Positions 7,822 to 15,545 of a stretch of DNA of 22,777 nucleotides are shown here, piece after piece. Source of the DNA: JBIIJL01 sp044233795 (lineage in GTDB: Bacteria > Pseudomonadota > Gammaproteobacteria > Legionellales > Legionellaceae); NCBI GenBank assembly GCA_044233795.1, contig JBIIJL010000031.1, forward strand, positions 1 through 22,777, read 5' to 3'. The stretch's first letter is position 1; the number at the start of each line of letters is the position of its first letter. Below the pieces are notes generated by a model. It had not been told where the DNA came from, did not search any database, and saw nothing but the letters and a program-made list of their open reading frames with translations. The translations under genes and the position numbers were made by a program.

Positions 7822-9279
7822 ATGGCAAGGTTATTGCAGGCTTTATTTAACGAGCAGCCCCGGGCATTTTATATGATTTTTATGTTGGAAATCTGGGAGC
7901 GCTTTGGCTATTACACAGTTCAAGGGATTTTAACGTTATACTTTATCCGTCATTTAGGGTTTAGTGAAAGCAATGCCTATCTTACCTATGGGGCTTTTTC
8001 AGCGTTGGTGTATGGGATGGTTGCTATTGGTGGTTATCTGGGTGATAAGGTGCTTGGGACCAAAAGAACCATTGTTTTAGGTCTTATTGTGCTTGCTGCA
8101 GGATACTTATTCTTATCACTGGTTGATAGTGAACATGTGTTTTTAGCACTTGGCTTAATTTGTGTGGGTAATGGCTTGTTTAAGGCTAATCCATCAAGTT
8201 TATTGTCTAAATGTTATGTCAAAGATGATTCTAGGTTACATGGAGCATTCACCCTTTACTATATGGCCATTAATATTGGTTCTATTTTTGCGTTATTTAT
8301 TGGTCCTACAGTCTCAAGTGTGTTTGGTTATCCTTATGCATATATGATTAGTTTTGTTGGAATTTTGTTAGGACTGGCCAATTATTTGTTTCAACAGCAA
8401 CATATATCGACCATCACCTCTTCAACTGATCTGCGACATATACCGTTGTGGCTATGGACTGCTGTGATCATTGGAGTCATTTTTGCGATGTATATTGCTT
8501 CGTATTTATTACAACATGTATTTCTTGAAAAAAAACTCGTTTATTTCATGATAGTCTGCGTAGTAATTGTGTATTTCCATTTTCTTAGTCGAGAAGATGT
8601 GCGCTTTAGAAAACGGATGCTGCTCGCTTTCATTCTTATGTTGGAGGCAGTGATGTTTTTTTCTTTATATCAGCAAATGCCAACATCTATTAATCTTTTT
8701 GCAGTCAATAATGTACGCCCAAGTCTATTCGGGATTCCTATCAATCCACAAAGTTTCCAAGCCTTGAATCCAATATGGATTGTAATGATGAGCCCTCTGC
8801 TTGCATTTGGTTATGCAAAAATTAATGAACGAGGAGTAGCGCTGCCTGTCCCCTTCAAATTTGCACTCGGTATGGGCTCTTGTGCACTGAGTTTTTTACT
8901 CTTATATGCATCAAGCTTTGTTCACGATGATAATGGGATGGTGTCTTCGCTTTGGTTGGTTGCTAGCTATTTATTTCAAAGTATTGGTGAGTTGCTTGTG
9001 TCGGCTCTTGGGGTAGCGATGGTTGCTGAGCTTGTACCGCCGCAAATATCAGGTTTTGTAATGGGAATGTGGTTTTTAACGTCATCCACAGCTGGATTTA
9101 TTGGTGCACGTCTTGCTTCCTATACGGCTTTACCCGTTAATCTCGAGCCTGGGTTTGCTTCACTGACCATCTATACCCATGTCTTTCTCTTAATTGGTCT
9201 AGCAAGTTTGACAGCTGCGTTAATCCTCTGGTTGCTTGCGCCAAAATTAACTCGCCTGATGGATATGCCAATGGCTTAA
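7822..9279 (+). CDS. POT/PTR2 family di-/tripeptide:proton symporter
   Basis: This 485-residue polytopic inner-membrane protein is a proton-driven di- and tripeptide importer of the DtpA/DtpB type. It carries the family signature ExxERFxYY (E23-Y31), the MFS-type loop GGYLGDKVLGTKR, the PTR2 stretch GNGLFKANPSSLLSKCY, then FTLYYMAINIGS. It also has YQQMPTSINLFAVNN, then FQALNPIWIVMMSPLLA, as in DtpA. The frame is open from 7759, but GGGAGG at 7811-7816 lies 5 nt before the ATG at 7822 and the protein then begins as the family does. In a host-associated or amino-acid-using bacterium this would supply peptides as carbon and nitrogen, which fits the nearby pepN. Its stop overlaps the converging hda by 4 bp. 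Confidence 0.93.
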   Translation: MARLLQALFNEQPRAFYMIFMLEIWERFGYYTVQGILTLYFIRHLGFSESNAYLTYGAFSALVYGMVAIGGYLGDKVLGTKRTIVLGLIVLAAGYLFLSLVDSEHVFLALGLICVGNGLFKANPSSLLSKCYVKDDSRLHGAFTLYYMAINIGSIFALFIGPTVSSVFGYPYAYMISFVGILLGLANYLFQQQHISTITSSTDLRHIPLWLWTAVIIGVIFAMYIASYLLQHVFLEKKLVYFMIVCVVIVYFHFLSREDVRFRKRMLLAFILMLEAVMFFSLYQQMPTSINLFAVNNVRPSLFGIPINPQSFQALNPIWIVMMSPLLAFGYAKINERGVALPVPFKFALGMGSCALSFLLLYASSFVHDDNGMVSSLWLVASYLFQSIGELLVSALGVAMVAELVPPQISGFVMGMWFLTSSTAGFIGARLASYTALPVNLEPGFASLTIYTHVFLLIGLASLTAALILWLLAPKLTRLMDMPMA

Positions 9280-9968
9280 ATTCCAAGAGTTTCTTTTACA
9301 AAGGGAATGGTGATTTTTCGTTGGGCAATCAGAGATGCTTCATCTAACCGGTCGAGTAGTGATTCCAGATCATGCATATTTCTCGCGCAGCGATTGAGTA
9401 AAAATTGTCCGACGCTTGGTGTTAACTCAAAACCGCGCTTTTTAGCGCGAAGCTTTAGCGTATTGAGTTTGTCAAAATCATTAAGTTCGTTGAGTTGGAG
9501 AATGAGTCCTGAGCTTAACCGAGAGCGTAGGTCAGGTAAGATAATTGGAGAGTGAGCTGGGGGCATAACGCCTGTAATCATCAGCAATGTTTTTTCATTG
9601 TCTCGAATGCGGTTGAAAAGATGAAATAATGCTTCTTCCCACAAAGTCACACCTGCAATCGCATCAATATCATCAATACTAATTAAGGCTTGCTCTTCAA
9701 TGCCATCAAGCATTTCAGGTCCCCACTCTTTGAGGGCAAGTAGTGGCAAATATATTGCTGAGTGGTTGTGTCCTAAAGCTTGACATGCTGCTTGAAGTAG
9801 ATGGGACTTTCCACAGCCTAAAGGTCCCCAGAGATAAATAAAACGCTCGCCATGGGCATGAATGGTCATTTCAAGTTGTTGCTTGACGAATGTGTTGCCT
9901 TCAAAGCAAAAATCCGCGAACGTTGCTTCGTCATTTAGTTGCAGAGCAAGGGCAAGTTGACGGTTCAT
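9276..9968 (-). CDS. hda: DnaA regulatory inactivator Hda
   Basis: Hda is a DnaA-like AAA+ protein that binds the DNA-loaded beta clamp and promotes hydrolysis of DnaA-ATP, preventing re-initiation. The 230-residue product has an N-terminal clamp-binding-like segment QLALAL (canonical QLxLPL, so the Pro is replaced), Walker A GPLGCGKS (48-55), Walker B LISIDD (95-100) and the characteristic C-terminus ITIPFVKETLGI. The start at 9968 forms an ATGA overlap with the stop of the upstream phosphatidyltransferase gene. A longer frame to 10013 exists but would add residues not found in the family. Length is close to E. coli Hda (about 233). Confidence 0.92.
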   Translation of the reverse strand: MNRQLALALQLNDEATFADFCFEGNTFVKQQLEMTIHAHGERFIYLWGPLGCGKSHLLQAACQALGHNHSAIYLPLLALKEWGPEMLDGIEEQALISIDDIDAIAGVTLWEEALFHLFNRIRDNEKTLLMITGVMPPAHSPIILPDLRSRLSSGLILQLNELNDFDKLNTLKLRAKKRGFELTPSVGQFLLNRCARNMHDLESLLDRLDEASLIAQRKITIPFVKETLGI

Positions 9969-10522
9969 TTGGCAAGGTGGGTTTTCATGCACGCTCGCTT
10001 TCCCCAGGTCCACACATAATCAATAAAGGTGTACGTGGTTGTGATCGTGGTGAGGATAATAAACGTTTCTAAAAGAGCGGGGGAAAATTTGAAAAAAGCA
10101 AGTTCAAATAAACACAAGGTTAGCAACGCTATTTGGAAGATAGTATTGATTTTGCTTAAGGCTGTTGGTTTGAAGTCAAGCTTCCTTTGTACAAACCAAA
10201 ACCAAGCAACAACGCCGAATGAAATGGTAAGATCTCGTAAAAAGACAAGCAGAACCAGCCACCACGGTAGTTTGCCAATCAAAGCCAAAGAGATAAAACT
10301 CGACGCAATAAGAAGCTTGTCAGCTAGGGGGTCTGTAAAAGATCCAAAGAGGCTTTGCCATTTAAATTGGCGAGCAAGCCAGCCATCAAAGCCGTCCGTA
10401 CAACCTGCAAAGATGAAGATAAAAAAAGCATCAACGTAATTCTCGTTGTAAAGAAATAGAAGAAATGGTGCAATAAGCACCAGGCGAATGATCGTTAGAA
10501 CGTTCGGTATATTTCTTAGCAT
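9965..10522 (-). CDS. CDP-alcohol phosphatidyltransferase (PgsA-like or CAP-type cardiolipin synthase)
   Basis: This 185-residue inner-membrane enzyme contains the complete CDP-alcohol phosphatidyltransferase signature DGFDGWLAR-x8-GSFTDPLAD, with all four metal-binding Asp residues, preceded by NIPNVLTIIRLVLI. It transfers a phosphatidyl group from CDP-diacylglycerol. The motif fits phosphatidylglycerophosphate synthase in length, but the segment KPTALSKINTIFQ and the end (ITTTYTFIDYVWTWGKR) recall the single-domain cardiolipin synthases of eukaryotes and actinobacteria, so the acceptor is undecided. About five to six membrane segments are visible. It has no own Shine-Dalgarno; its ATG overlaps the stop of a possible 8-residue leader peptide (TAATG). 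Its stop overlaps the hda start (ATGA), so the two are one unit. Confidence 0.85.
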   Translation of the reverse strand: MLRNIPNVLTIIRLVLIAPFLLFLYNENYVDAFFIFIFAGCTDGFDGWLARQFKWQSLFGSFTDPLADKLLIASSFISLALIGKLPWWLVLLVFLRDLTISFGVVAWFWFVQRKLDFKPTALSKINTIFQIALLTLCLFELAFFKFSPALLETFIILTTITTTYTFIDYVWTWGKRACMKTHLAK

Positions 10523-10548
10523 TACAAGACCAAGTGGTAGTTAATCAT
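10522..10548 (-). CDS. Possible 8-residue leader peptide coupled to the phosphatidyltransferase gene
   Basis: An ATG at 10548 follows the purine run AAGGGAGAGGA and encodes MINYHLVL. The stop TAA overlaps the ATG of the phosphatidyltransferase gene as TAATG. The downstream gene has no in-frame alternative start and no binding site of its own, so ribosomes ending here could re-initiate on it. The binding site is close to the ATG (GGAG only 3 nt away), which weakens the case somewhat. Function is inferred from arrangement only. Confidence 0.35.
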   Translation of the reverse strand: MINYHLVL

Positions 10549-10564
10549 CCTCTCCCTTACACGA

Positions 10565-10629
10565 ACTGGCAGAGGGGTATATTTTGTGCCAGTGGTAGCA
10601 AGTGTATACAATCCTAACGTTGCTGTCAC
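10565..10629 (-). promoter_or_regulatory. Promoter-like boxes and a 7-bp inverted repeat upstream of the leader peptide
   Basis: On the minus strand, GTGACA (10624-10629) and TATACA (10603-10608) resemble -35 and -10 boxes, though the 15-bp spacing is short. Downstream of them, ACTGGCA (10587-10593) and TGCCAGT (10565-10571) form a perfect 7-bp inverted repeat with a 15-nt loop. If transcription starts here, the repeat lies in the leader RNA upstream of the short peptide and could fold, or it could be an operator. No terminator T-run follows. Confidence 0.3.
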
Positions 10630-10648
10630 GCTGTAGACTTAATAGGCG

Positions 10649-12208
10649 TTAAATCGTTTGAGCCAACTCGGAGGGGGCGGCGGCATCATCGCTATCAATC
10701 TCATTTGGTTCGCGATAAGGACTGCCGCTGAAACTAACAGGTGTACTCACAAGCGTTGACCTTCTGCCAAACAAGCTATGTATAGTGGTAAAGGTTGAAT
10801 TGCTAGCAGGTCTCTGAGGCTCTTCTTGAGTGGCGGTGCTTGCTGTTGGCATGTGTAGAGTTTCCTTGCGTATATTGCGAATCGATTCAGCTGATTGCTC
10901 AAGCTTTTTTGAAAGATCTTGGATCAGCTGATCGAGCTCCCGCTCCTTTTTAGCTATCAGCGCTTCTCGTCTTGCAATTTCTGATTCACGTTCGGCAAGT
11001 TGAATTTCACTTCTAGTAACTTTATCTGCAAAGTGTTTTTGTTCATTTAGAAGATCCTCTCGCATCTGTTGGATTTTTGCATAATTATCAGTGCCTTCAA
11101 GACTCAATAACGGTTCTTGAATGTTAGGGAGGTGATCTAACTCGCGCTGTAAGCTTTTGGCGTTTAATTCTTCAATGTGAGACAGCATTGATTTTTCTGC
11201 AAGCCCTGTTAGCGTAATAAATATTACGCAGAAAGCACTCACAGCAAGATTTGGCGGGAAGAAATCCCAGATAGCCACAGCAGCCGTTGTTAAAATAGCG
11301 GCACTAAGTTCTATCCAGAAGGAATGCTGATGGCGCTGATTATAGTTTAGGGCTCTTATATATTCAGCTTGAGTTTGCCAAGCGACACTAAATGGCGGCT
11401 TTTCAAGTTTCGCTAATGTTTCGGAACTTTTATACCAGATAAAGATGCTTCTAAATACGCCCACACTTGCGCTAAGGACAAAAAGTGTTGCCGGGAGACC
11501 TGTCATGATACCCGCTGCAAAATATGAGAGTGAATAAGCCAACATAGTGAGGCTTGAGCTTAAGCTTTTGAATAAGAGAGTATTTAATTTTTCATCACTG
11601 GTAATGCTGCCTTTTGTGATGGCAGAATGCCAATATTTTATAAGCACCAGCCCGTTATAGAGAAGGCCTAATAGGGATATGTTATGAAGTATGCTAAAGG
11701 TCTTGGCGAGCCAGTCAACTACAACAGGGAAGGTTTTCGTAAGCCATTGACCTAGGGCCTGCATGGCTGCCTTTTCGAAATATGCAAAGGCACCGAGAAT
11801 CGCGCTTATCAGAGCGCTGATGCCAAAAATTAATGGCCAATTGTATTTTGGTGTGGTTCTATCTATGAGTCTTAGCAAGTAGGCGACCTGAAGCTCTCCA
11901 TCATGGGAAATGTGTCTTAGTAATTCATGAAGCGTTCTGGACTTCGCTAAAAGCTTCTCATAACGCCCTGGATTATTTTGAGGATCAATAATTTTTTGTA
12001 TATTCAGGTGCCCGAGAATGGCATCGACCAGTGGATCGCTAGCCTTTGGGTCAATTGGGATCGCTTCATATAGCATTTCACAGCGACAATCCAAATTGTC
12101 TGCTAGTTCCGCTAGGCGATCGCGTGTTACCTTAATAGATTTTCCTACGAGGAAATCTTTTACTATTCTCTTGAGTTCAAGGATATCGTTCGCGGTTGGA
12201 TTTGCCAT
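10649..12208 (-). CDS. Polytopic membrane protein with C-terminal coiled coil, hypothetical
   Basis: I do not recognise this 519-residue protein. Residues 1-120 are soluble and helical. Hydrophobic segments follow at about 124-144, 172-190, 214-233, 236-258, 297-315 and 321-339. A long charged heptad-like region at about 373-450 (SEIQLAERESEIARREAL) should form a coiled coil. The tail (451-519) is disordered, rich in Ser, Thr and Pro, with an acidic EIDSDD cluster. There is no cleavable signal peptide. Internal membrane hairpins plus a coiled coil and a flexible tail are common in type IVB (Dot/Icm) effectors of Legionellales and in other lineage-specific membrane proteins; I infer this only as a possibility. 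It stands alone between cydX and the phosphatidyltransferase gene, with its own 127-bp A+T-rich upstream region and no strong Shine-Dalgarno. Confidence 0.75.
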   Translation of the reverse strand: MANPTANDILELKRIVKDFLVGKSIKVTRDRLAELADNLDCRCEMLYEAIPIDPKASDPLVDAILGHLNIQKIIDPQNNPGRYEKLLAKSRTLHELLRHISHDGELQVAYLLRLIDRTTPKYNWPLIFGISALISAILGAFAYFEKAAMQALGQWLTKTFPVVVDWLAKTFSILHNISLLGLLYNGLVLIKYWHSAITKGSITSDEKLNTLLFKSLSSSLTMLAYSLSYFAAGIMTGLPATLFVLSASVGVFRSIFIWYKSSETLAKLEKPPFSVAWQTQAEYIRALNYNQRHQHSFWIELSAAILTTAAVAIWDFFPPNLAVSAFCVIFITLTGLAEKSMLSHIEELNAKSLQRELDHLPNIQEPLLSLEGTDNYAKIQQMREDLLNEQKHFADKVTRSEIQLAERESEIARREALIAKKERELDQLIQDLSKKLEQSAESIRNIRKETLHMPTASTATQEEPQRPASNSTFTTIHSLFGRRSTLVSTPVSFSGSPYREPNEIDSDDAAAPSELAQTI

Positions 12209-12335
12209 AACTTCAGTGACCTACGCTATTTATTGCGCTATACTTTAACATTATTTTTATAAAAAATACATTCATATTTTTATATTCCGAACATCTAACT
12301 AAATATAGAAGGTTGTTAATTTAATTAACGATGAT
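12209..12335. other. A+T-rich spacer with two inverted repeats between cydX and the membrane-protein gene
   Basis: This 127-bp spacer is extremely A+T-rich. One inverted repeat, GTTAAT-TTA-ATTAAC at 12315-12329, lies 6 nt past the cydX stop. A second, 12258-12284, pairs TATAAAAAATA with TATTTTTATA (one extra A) around a short loop. Neither has a G+C stem followed by a T-run, so neither is a standard terminator. A TATAGC box near 12232-12237 on the minus strand could serve as a -10 for the membrane-protein gene. Confidence 0.35.
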
Positions 12336-12449
12336 TCAATAGGGATCATTTGTTGGTTGGTCGCGCACTCTAAGTTCTAGCCAAAGAGCATTTAAAATAG
12401 CAAAAGTGCACGCAAGACCTGTTCCCAAAATCCAAGAAAAATACCACAT
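12336..12449 (-). CDS. cydX: Cytochrome bd oxidase small subunit CydX
   Basis: This 37-residue single-pass protein begins MWYFSWILGTGLACTFAILN and continues with ALWLELR, the hallmark of CydX (YbgT), which binds CydAB and stabilises the haems. It lies 15 nt after the cydB stop in the same direction, as in E. coli cydABX, and has an excellent ribosome-binding site (AGGAG, 6 nt before the ATG). The charged tail RVRDQPTNDPY follows the membrane segment. It is short enough to be missed by length-filtered gene finders. Confidence 0.93.
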   Translation of the reverse strand: MWYFSWILGTGLACTFAILNALWLELRVRDQPTNDPY

Positions 12450-12464
12450 TTTAATCTCCTGGCC

Positions 12465-13601
12465 TTAATAGGCTGTGTTGTTTTGAGTGTAAATTGTATC
12501 TTCAGTTACCTTTCCACGCATTACTCGATATACCCAGGCAGTGTATCCAAGCACGATGGGTAGGAATATGATTGTTGCGCATAACATAATGAATAGGGTA
12601 AGTTGGCTTGATGAGCTGTCCCATATCATTAAGCTATGATCGGGGTTTGTCGATGAAGGTAATATAAAAGGAAACATACTAACTCCGACAGTTGCAATCA
12701 TGCCAAAAAGACTAAGAGCACTCAACAAGAAAGCAGTTTTAGCATATTTTGCAAGTAAAAAGGCCATTAATGCTCCCCCAATACCGATGGCCGGCGCAAG
12801 CTTTGTCAAGGGATAGGCTTGATAGTTGGTTAACCATGCACCACTTTTTAGCATAACACTTTTATATAACGGATTCGATGGGCCATCATGTAACAGGGTT
12901 TTAGTGAGTACAAAGCCATCGATTCCGTAGTATACCCAAACGCCTCCTGCTAGGAATAATGTTAGAGTAATGAGGGCTGTAATCCTACCTGCTGTAGTTG
13001 CGCGTTGCTGAATGCTGCTATGTGTTTTAACTGCAAGAAAGAAGGCGCCATGCATAGCGAGCATTGCTACTGATAGCATGCCTGTTAGCAAGGCAAACGG
13101 ATTGAGCAGAGCAAAAAATGAACCTGTATAAAATACGCGTAGGCTTTCATCAAAGTGGAAGGGGACCCCCTGCAGCACATTGCCTACAGCAACTCCGAAG
13201 ATCAATGCAGGAACAAAGCCACCAATAAATAAAGCCCAGTCCCAGGAAGCCTGCCAAATAGGATTGTCTATTTTAGATCGATATTTAAAACCAACGGGCC
13301 TTAAAATTAGGGCAAGTAATACCACTAACATGGCAAGATAAAATCCTGAAAATGCTAATGCATAAAGTGCAGGCCATGCTGCAAAAATTGCTCCACCACC
13401 TAATATGAACCATACTTGGTTGCCTTCCCATGTAGGTCCGATGGTATTGATAAGAATCCGTCGTTCTATGTTGGTTTTGGCAAGCCAGGGTAGCCACATG
13501 GCAACACCGAGATCAAAGCCATCCATGATGGCAAAGCCTATCAAAAGAACACCGAGCAATACCCACCAAATGATACGAAGCGTTTCGTAGTCTAAGGGCA
13601 T
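12465..13601 (-). CDS. cydB: Cytochrome bd ubiquinol oxidase subunit II
   Basis: CydB is the second core subunit of the inner-membrane bd oxidase, which oxidises quinol and reduces oxygen to water without pumping protons. The 378-residue product matches the E. coli length (379) and shows the conserved N-terminus YETLRIIWWVLLGVLLIGFA, then MDGFDLG. It also has GPTWEGNQVWFILGGGAIFAAWP and the AFSGFYLAM...LRPVGFKYRSK helices. It starts 2 nt after the cydA stop, with its ribosome-binding site (GAGGAG) inside the last cydA codons, indicating coupled translation. Confidence 0.97.
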   Translation of the reverse strand: MPLDYETLRIIWWVLLGVLLIGFAIMDGFDLGVAMWLPWLAKTNIERRILINTIGPTWEGNQVWFILGGGAIFAAWPALYALAFSGFYLAMLVVLLALILRPVGFKYRSKIDNPIWQASWDWALFIGGFVPALIFGVAVGNVLQGVPFHFDESLRVFYTGSFFALLNPFALLTGMLSVAMLAMHGAFFLAVKTHSSIQQRATTAGRITALITLTLFLAGGVWVYYGIDGFVLTKTLLHDGPSNPLYKSVMLKSGAWLTNYQAYPLTKLAPAIGIGGALMAFLLAKYAKTAFLLSALSLFGMIATVGVSMFPFILPSSTNPDHSLMIWDSSSSQLTLFIMLCATIIFLPIVLGYTAWVYRVMRGKVTEDTIYTQNNTAY

Positions 13602-13603
13602 GT

Positions 13604-15142
13604 TTATTTCTCCTCATGCAATAACTTGTCTGGACCTAATCGGATATATTTGATCATCAAATATATTTCAACCACAGCGAGTGTGCTATAAAAAAGCACA
13701 AAACCCCCAAGTGATGTCAGCACTTGTGAAGCGCTTATGGATGACGTACCCATAAAGGTAGGCAATATCCCTTGTACAACCCAGGGCTGCCGGCCATATT
13801 CAGCAACGACCCATCCAAGTTCTGAGGCAATCCACGGAAGAGGCAGGGACCAAAAAGCAAGGTGTAAATACCAACGAGAAGTGTGTAATTTACGCTTAAC
13901 AGAAAGATAAAATCCGAGTGTAAATAATAAAATGAAGAATAAACCGCATGCCACCATGATACGGAATGAGAAGAATAAGGGGGCAATTTTTGGTTTTAGA
14001 TCAAGTGCTGCTTGGTTGATTTGTGCTTCAGACGCATCCGTAACATTCTCGGTGTATTTCTTAAGCAATAAACCATAACCAAGATATGCGCCGTGTTTTT
14101 TTAAGTCGGCTTTGGCGTGTTCATCATTTTTGTTTTCTTGGAGTCGTGTAAGGGCATCATAGGCCATCATGCCTTCTAGGATATTCTCTTTACCTTGGTC
14201 AACCAACTCACTTATGCCCTCCAGAGGCTCGCTAAAGCTTCGAGTTGCAATTAACCCCAGGGCAAAAGGAATTGAAATTTCCTTGTTGGTGGTCATGGTT
14301 TTCTCATCGGGAATGCCAAATAAGGTTAAACTTGCCGGTGGTTTTTCGGTGTGCCACATTGCCTCTATAGCTGCCAACTTCATTTTTTGGTTACTGTTAG
14401 CCAAGTATCCACTTTCATCACCAAGTACTACAACGGATAATGCTGAAGCTAAGCCGAAAGAAACGGCAACCGTCATGGAGCGTTTAGCAAAATCAATGTT
14501 TCGTTGTCGAAGAAGAAAATATGCGCTAATGGCTAATACGAAGATAGATCCAGTGACATAGCCTGCACTTATGGTATGTACAAATTTAGCTTGTGCTACT
14601 GGGTTGAACATGACTTGGGCAAAGTCAGTGACTTCCATACGCATCGTTTGGTAATCAAAGGCTGCGCCAACGGGGTTTTGCATCCAACCATTGGCAATTA
14701 AAATCCATAGTGCAGATAGATTGGTGCCTAATGCGAGTAACCAGGTGCAACTCATATGTTGTATTTTGGTGAGCTTATCCCAACCAAAGAAAAAAAGGCC
14801 GACAAAGGTTGCTTCTAAGAAAAAAGCCATGAGACCTTCTATTGCAAGAGGGGCGCCAAACACGTCACCAACATAGTGAGAATAATAAGCCCAGTTAGTC
14901 CCAAATTGGAACTCCATGGTTAATCCTGTTGCAACGCCAAGTACGAAATTGATGCCAAAGAGGATGCCCCAATATTTCACCATGTCTTTCCATATGGATT
15001 TTTTGGTCATCACATAGACAGTTTCCATGATCGCGAGGAGAATAGATAAGCCCAAAGTGAGCGGGACAAAAAGAAAATGATAAAGCGCTGTCAATGCAAA
15101 CTGCAGTCGCGAAAGATCAACAACATCACTACCTGGAATCAT
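13604..15142 (-). CDS. cydA: Cytochrome bd ubiquinol oxidase subunit I
   Basis: CydA carries the haems and the quinol site of the bd oxidase. The 512-residue product has His22 in SRLQFALTALYHFLF (haem b595 ligand), the His in AKFVHTISAGYVTG (about 189, haem b558) and the conserved RIMVACG Met region. It also has GWVVAEYGRQPW. The long periplasmic Q-loop with TLFGIPDEK and the following insert (up to KKYTENVTDASEAQ) places it in the long-Q-loop class, as in E. coli. The ATG at 15142 follows GAGGTG at good spacing. cydP lies 57 nt upstream and cydB 2 nt downstream. Confidence 0.97.
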   Translation of the reverse strand: MIPGSDVVDLSRLQFALTALYHFLFVPLTLGLSILLAIMETVYVMTKKSIWKDMVKYWGILFGINFVLGVATGLTMEFQFGTNWAYYSHYVGDVFGAPLAIEGLMAFFLEATFVGLFFFGWDKLTKIQHMSCTWLLALGTNLSALWILIANGWMQNPVGAAFDYQTMRMEVTDFAQVMFNPVAQAKFVHTISAGYVTGSIFVLAISAYFLLRQRNIDFAKRSMTVAVSFGLASALSVVVLGDESGYLANSNQKMKLAAIEAMWHTEKPPASLTLFGIPDEKTMTTNKEISIPFALGLIATRSFSEPLEGISELVDQGKENILEGMMAYDALTRLQENKNDEHAKADLKKHGAYLGYGLLLKKYTENVTDASEAQINQAALDLKPKIAPLFFSFRIMVACGLFFILLFTLGFYLSVKRKLHTSRWYLHLAFWSLPLPWIASELGWVVAEYGRQPWVVQGILPTFMGTSSISASQVLTSLGGFVLFYSTLAVVEIYLMIKYIRLGPDKLLHEEK

Positions 15143-15199
15143 TGGACACCTCGATGGTCATCAATAGGAATAAAAAATGTCTTGACGGAGAAAAAGGGA

Positions 15200-15382
15200 T
15201 CATTTTAAGTCATGGATTTTCGGTGATAACATAGCCGTTGTGGCATTTTTAGAGCCTAATAGCCAATGCTGAACATTTAAGGATTGCTTCGGCGCTCCCT
15301 TTACGAAGAAAAACCATAGGCCGGCTAGCAAAATCAGCTTAACAAATAAGGTGATTTTAATGTCATCAGCTAAGCTTCGCAT
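15200..15382 (-). CDS. cydP: Cytochrome bd oxidase-associated small protein CydP
   Basis: This 60-residue protein has an amphipathic N-terminus (MRSLADDIK), one membrane helix (about residues 10-27, ITLFVKLILLAGLWFFFV) and a short polar tail. It lies 57 nt upstream of cydA in the same direction. Size, pattern and position match the putative cytochrome oxidase small subunit CydP found before cydAB in several proteobacteria. Family assignment is by resemblance and context; its exact role is not established. No clear Shine-Dalgarno or FNR/ANR site is seen upstream. Confidence 0.75.
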   Translation of the reverse strand: MRSLADDIKITLFVKLILLAGLWFFFVKGAPKQSLNVQHWLLGSKNATTAMLSPKIHDLK

Positions 15383-15474
15383 ATAATGATTTTAGGTCCA
15401 GTCAAGGTAGAACTATTTTAGCGCAATATATGAATAAGCGCTACTAGTGGCCAGTAAATAGTGGGCGTATTTCT

Positions 15475-15530
15475 TAGGGCGTGTTGACATATATGGGCCC
15501 AGCATATTCCATATATGTCAACACGCCCTA
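15475..15530. repeat. Perfect 22-bp inverted repeat with 12-nt loop, TA at both ends
   Basis: The arms 15475-15496 and 15509-15530 are exact reverse complements. They read TAGGGCGTGTTGACATATAT (first 20 bases) outward to inward, with loop GCCCAGCATATT. The element lies between yhbY and cydP, both leftward. There is no T-run after the hairpin on either strand, so it is not a classical terminator. The TA at each end resembles the target duplication of TA-targeting transposons, so it could be a very short non-autonomous element; a protein-binding palindrome or RNA hairpin is the alternative. Confidence 0.85.
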
Positions 15531-15545
15531 GCATGTATGTTACAA

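Noticed and set aside
9969..10013. Longer start for hda (MDLGKASVH...)
   Set aside because: The ATGA overlap with the upstream stop and the family N-terminus (MNRQLALAL) support 9968.
12258..12329. A+T-rich inverted repeats downstream of cydX as a rho-independent terminator
   Set aside because: Stems have almost no G+C and no T-run follows on the minus strand.
12209..12335. PmrA- or CpxR-type regulator site upstream of the candidate effector gene
   Set aside because: TTAAT-like words occur but the spacer is so A+T-rich that they are expected by chance.
15383..15545. FNR/ANR box controlling the cyd operon
   Set aside because: No TTGAT-N4-ATCAA-like sequence found; the palindrome there does not match.
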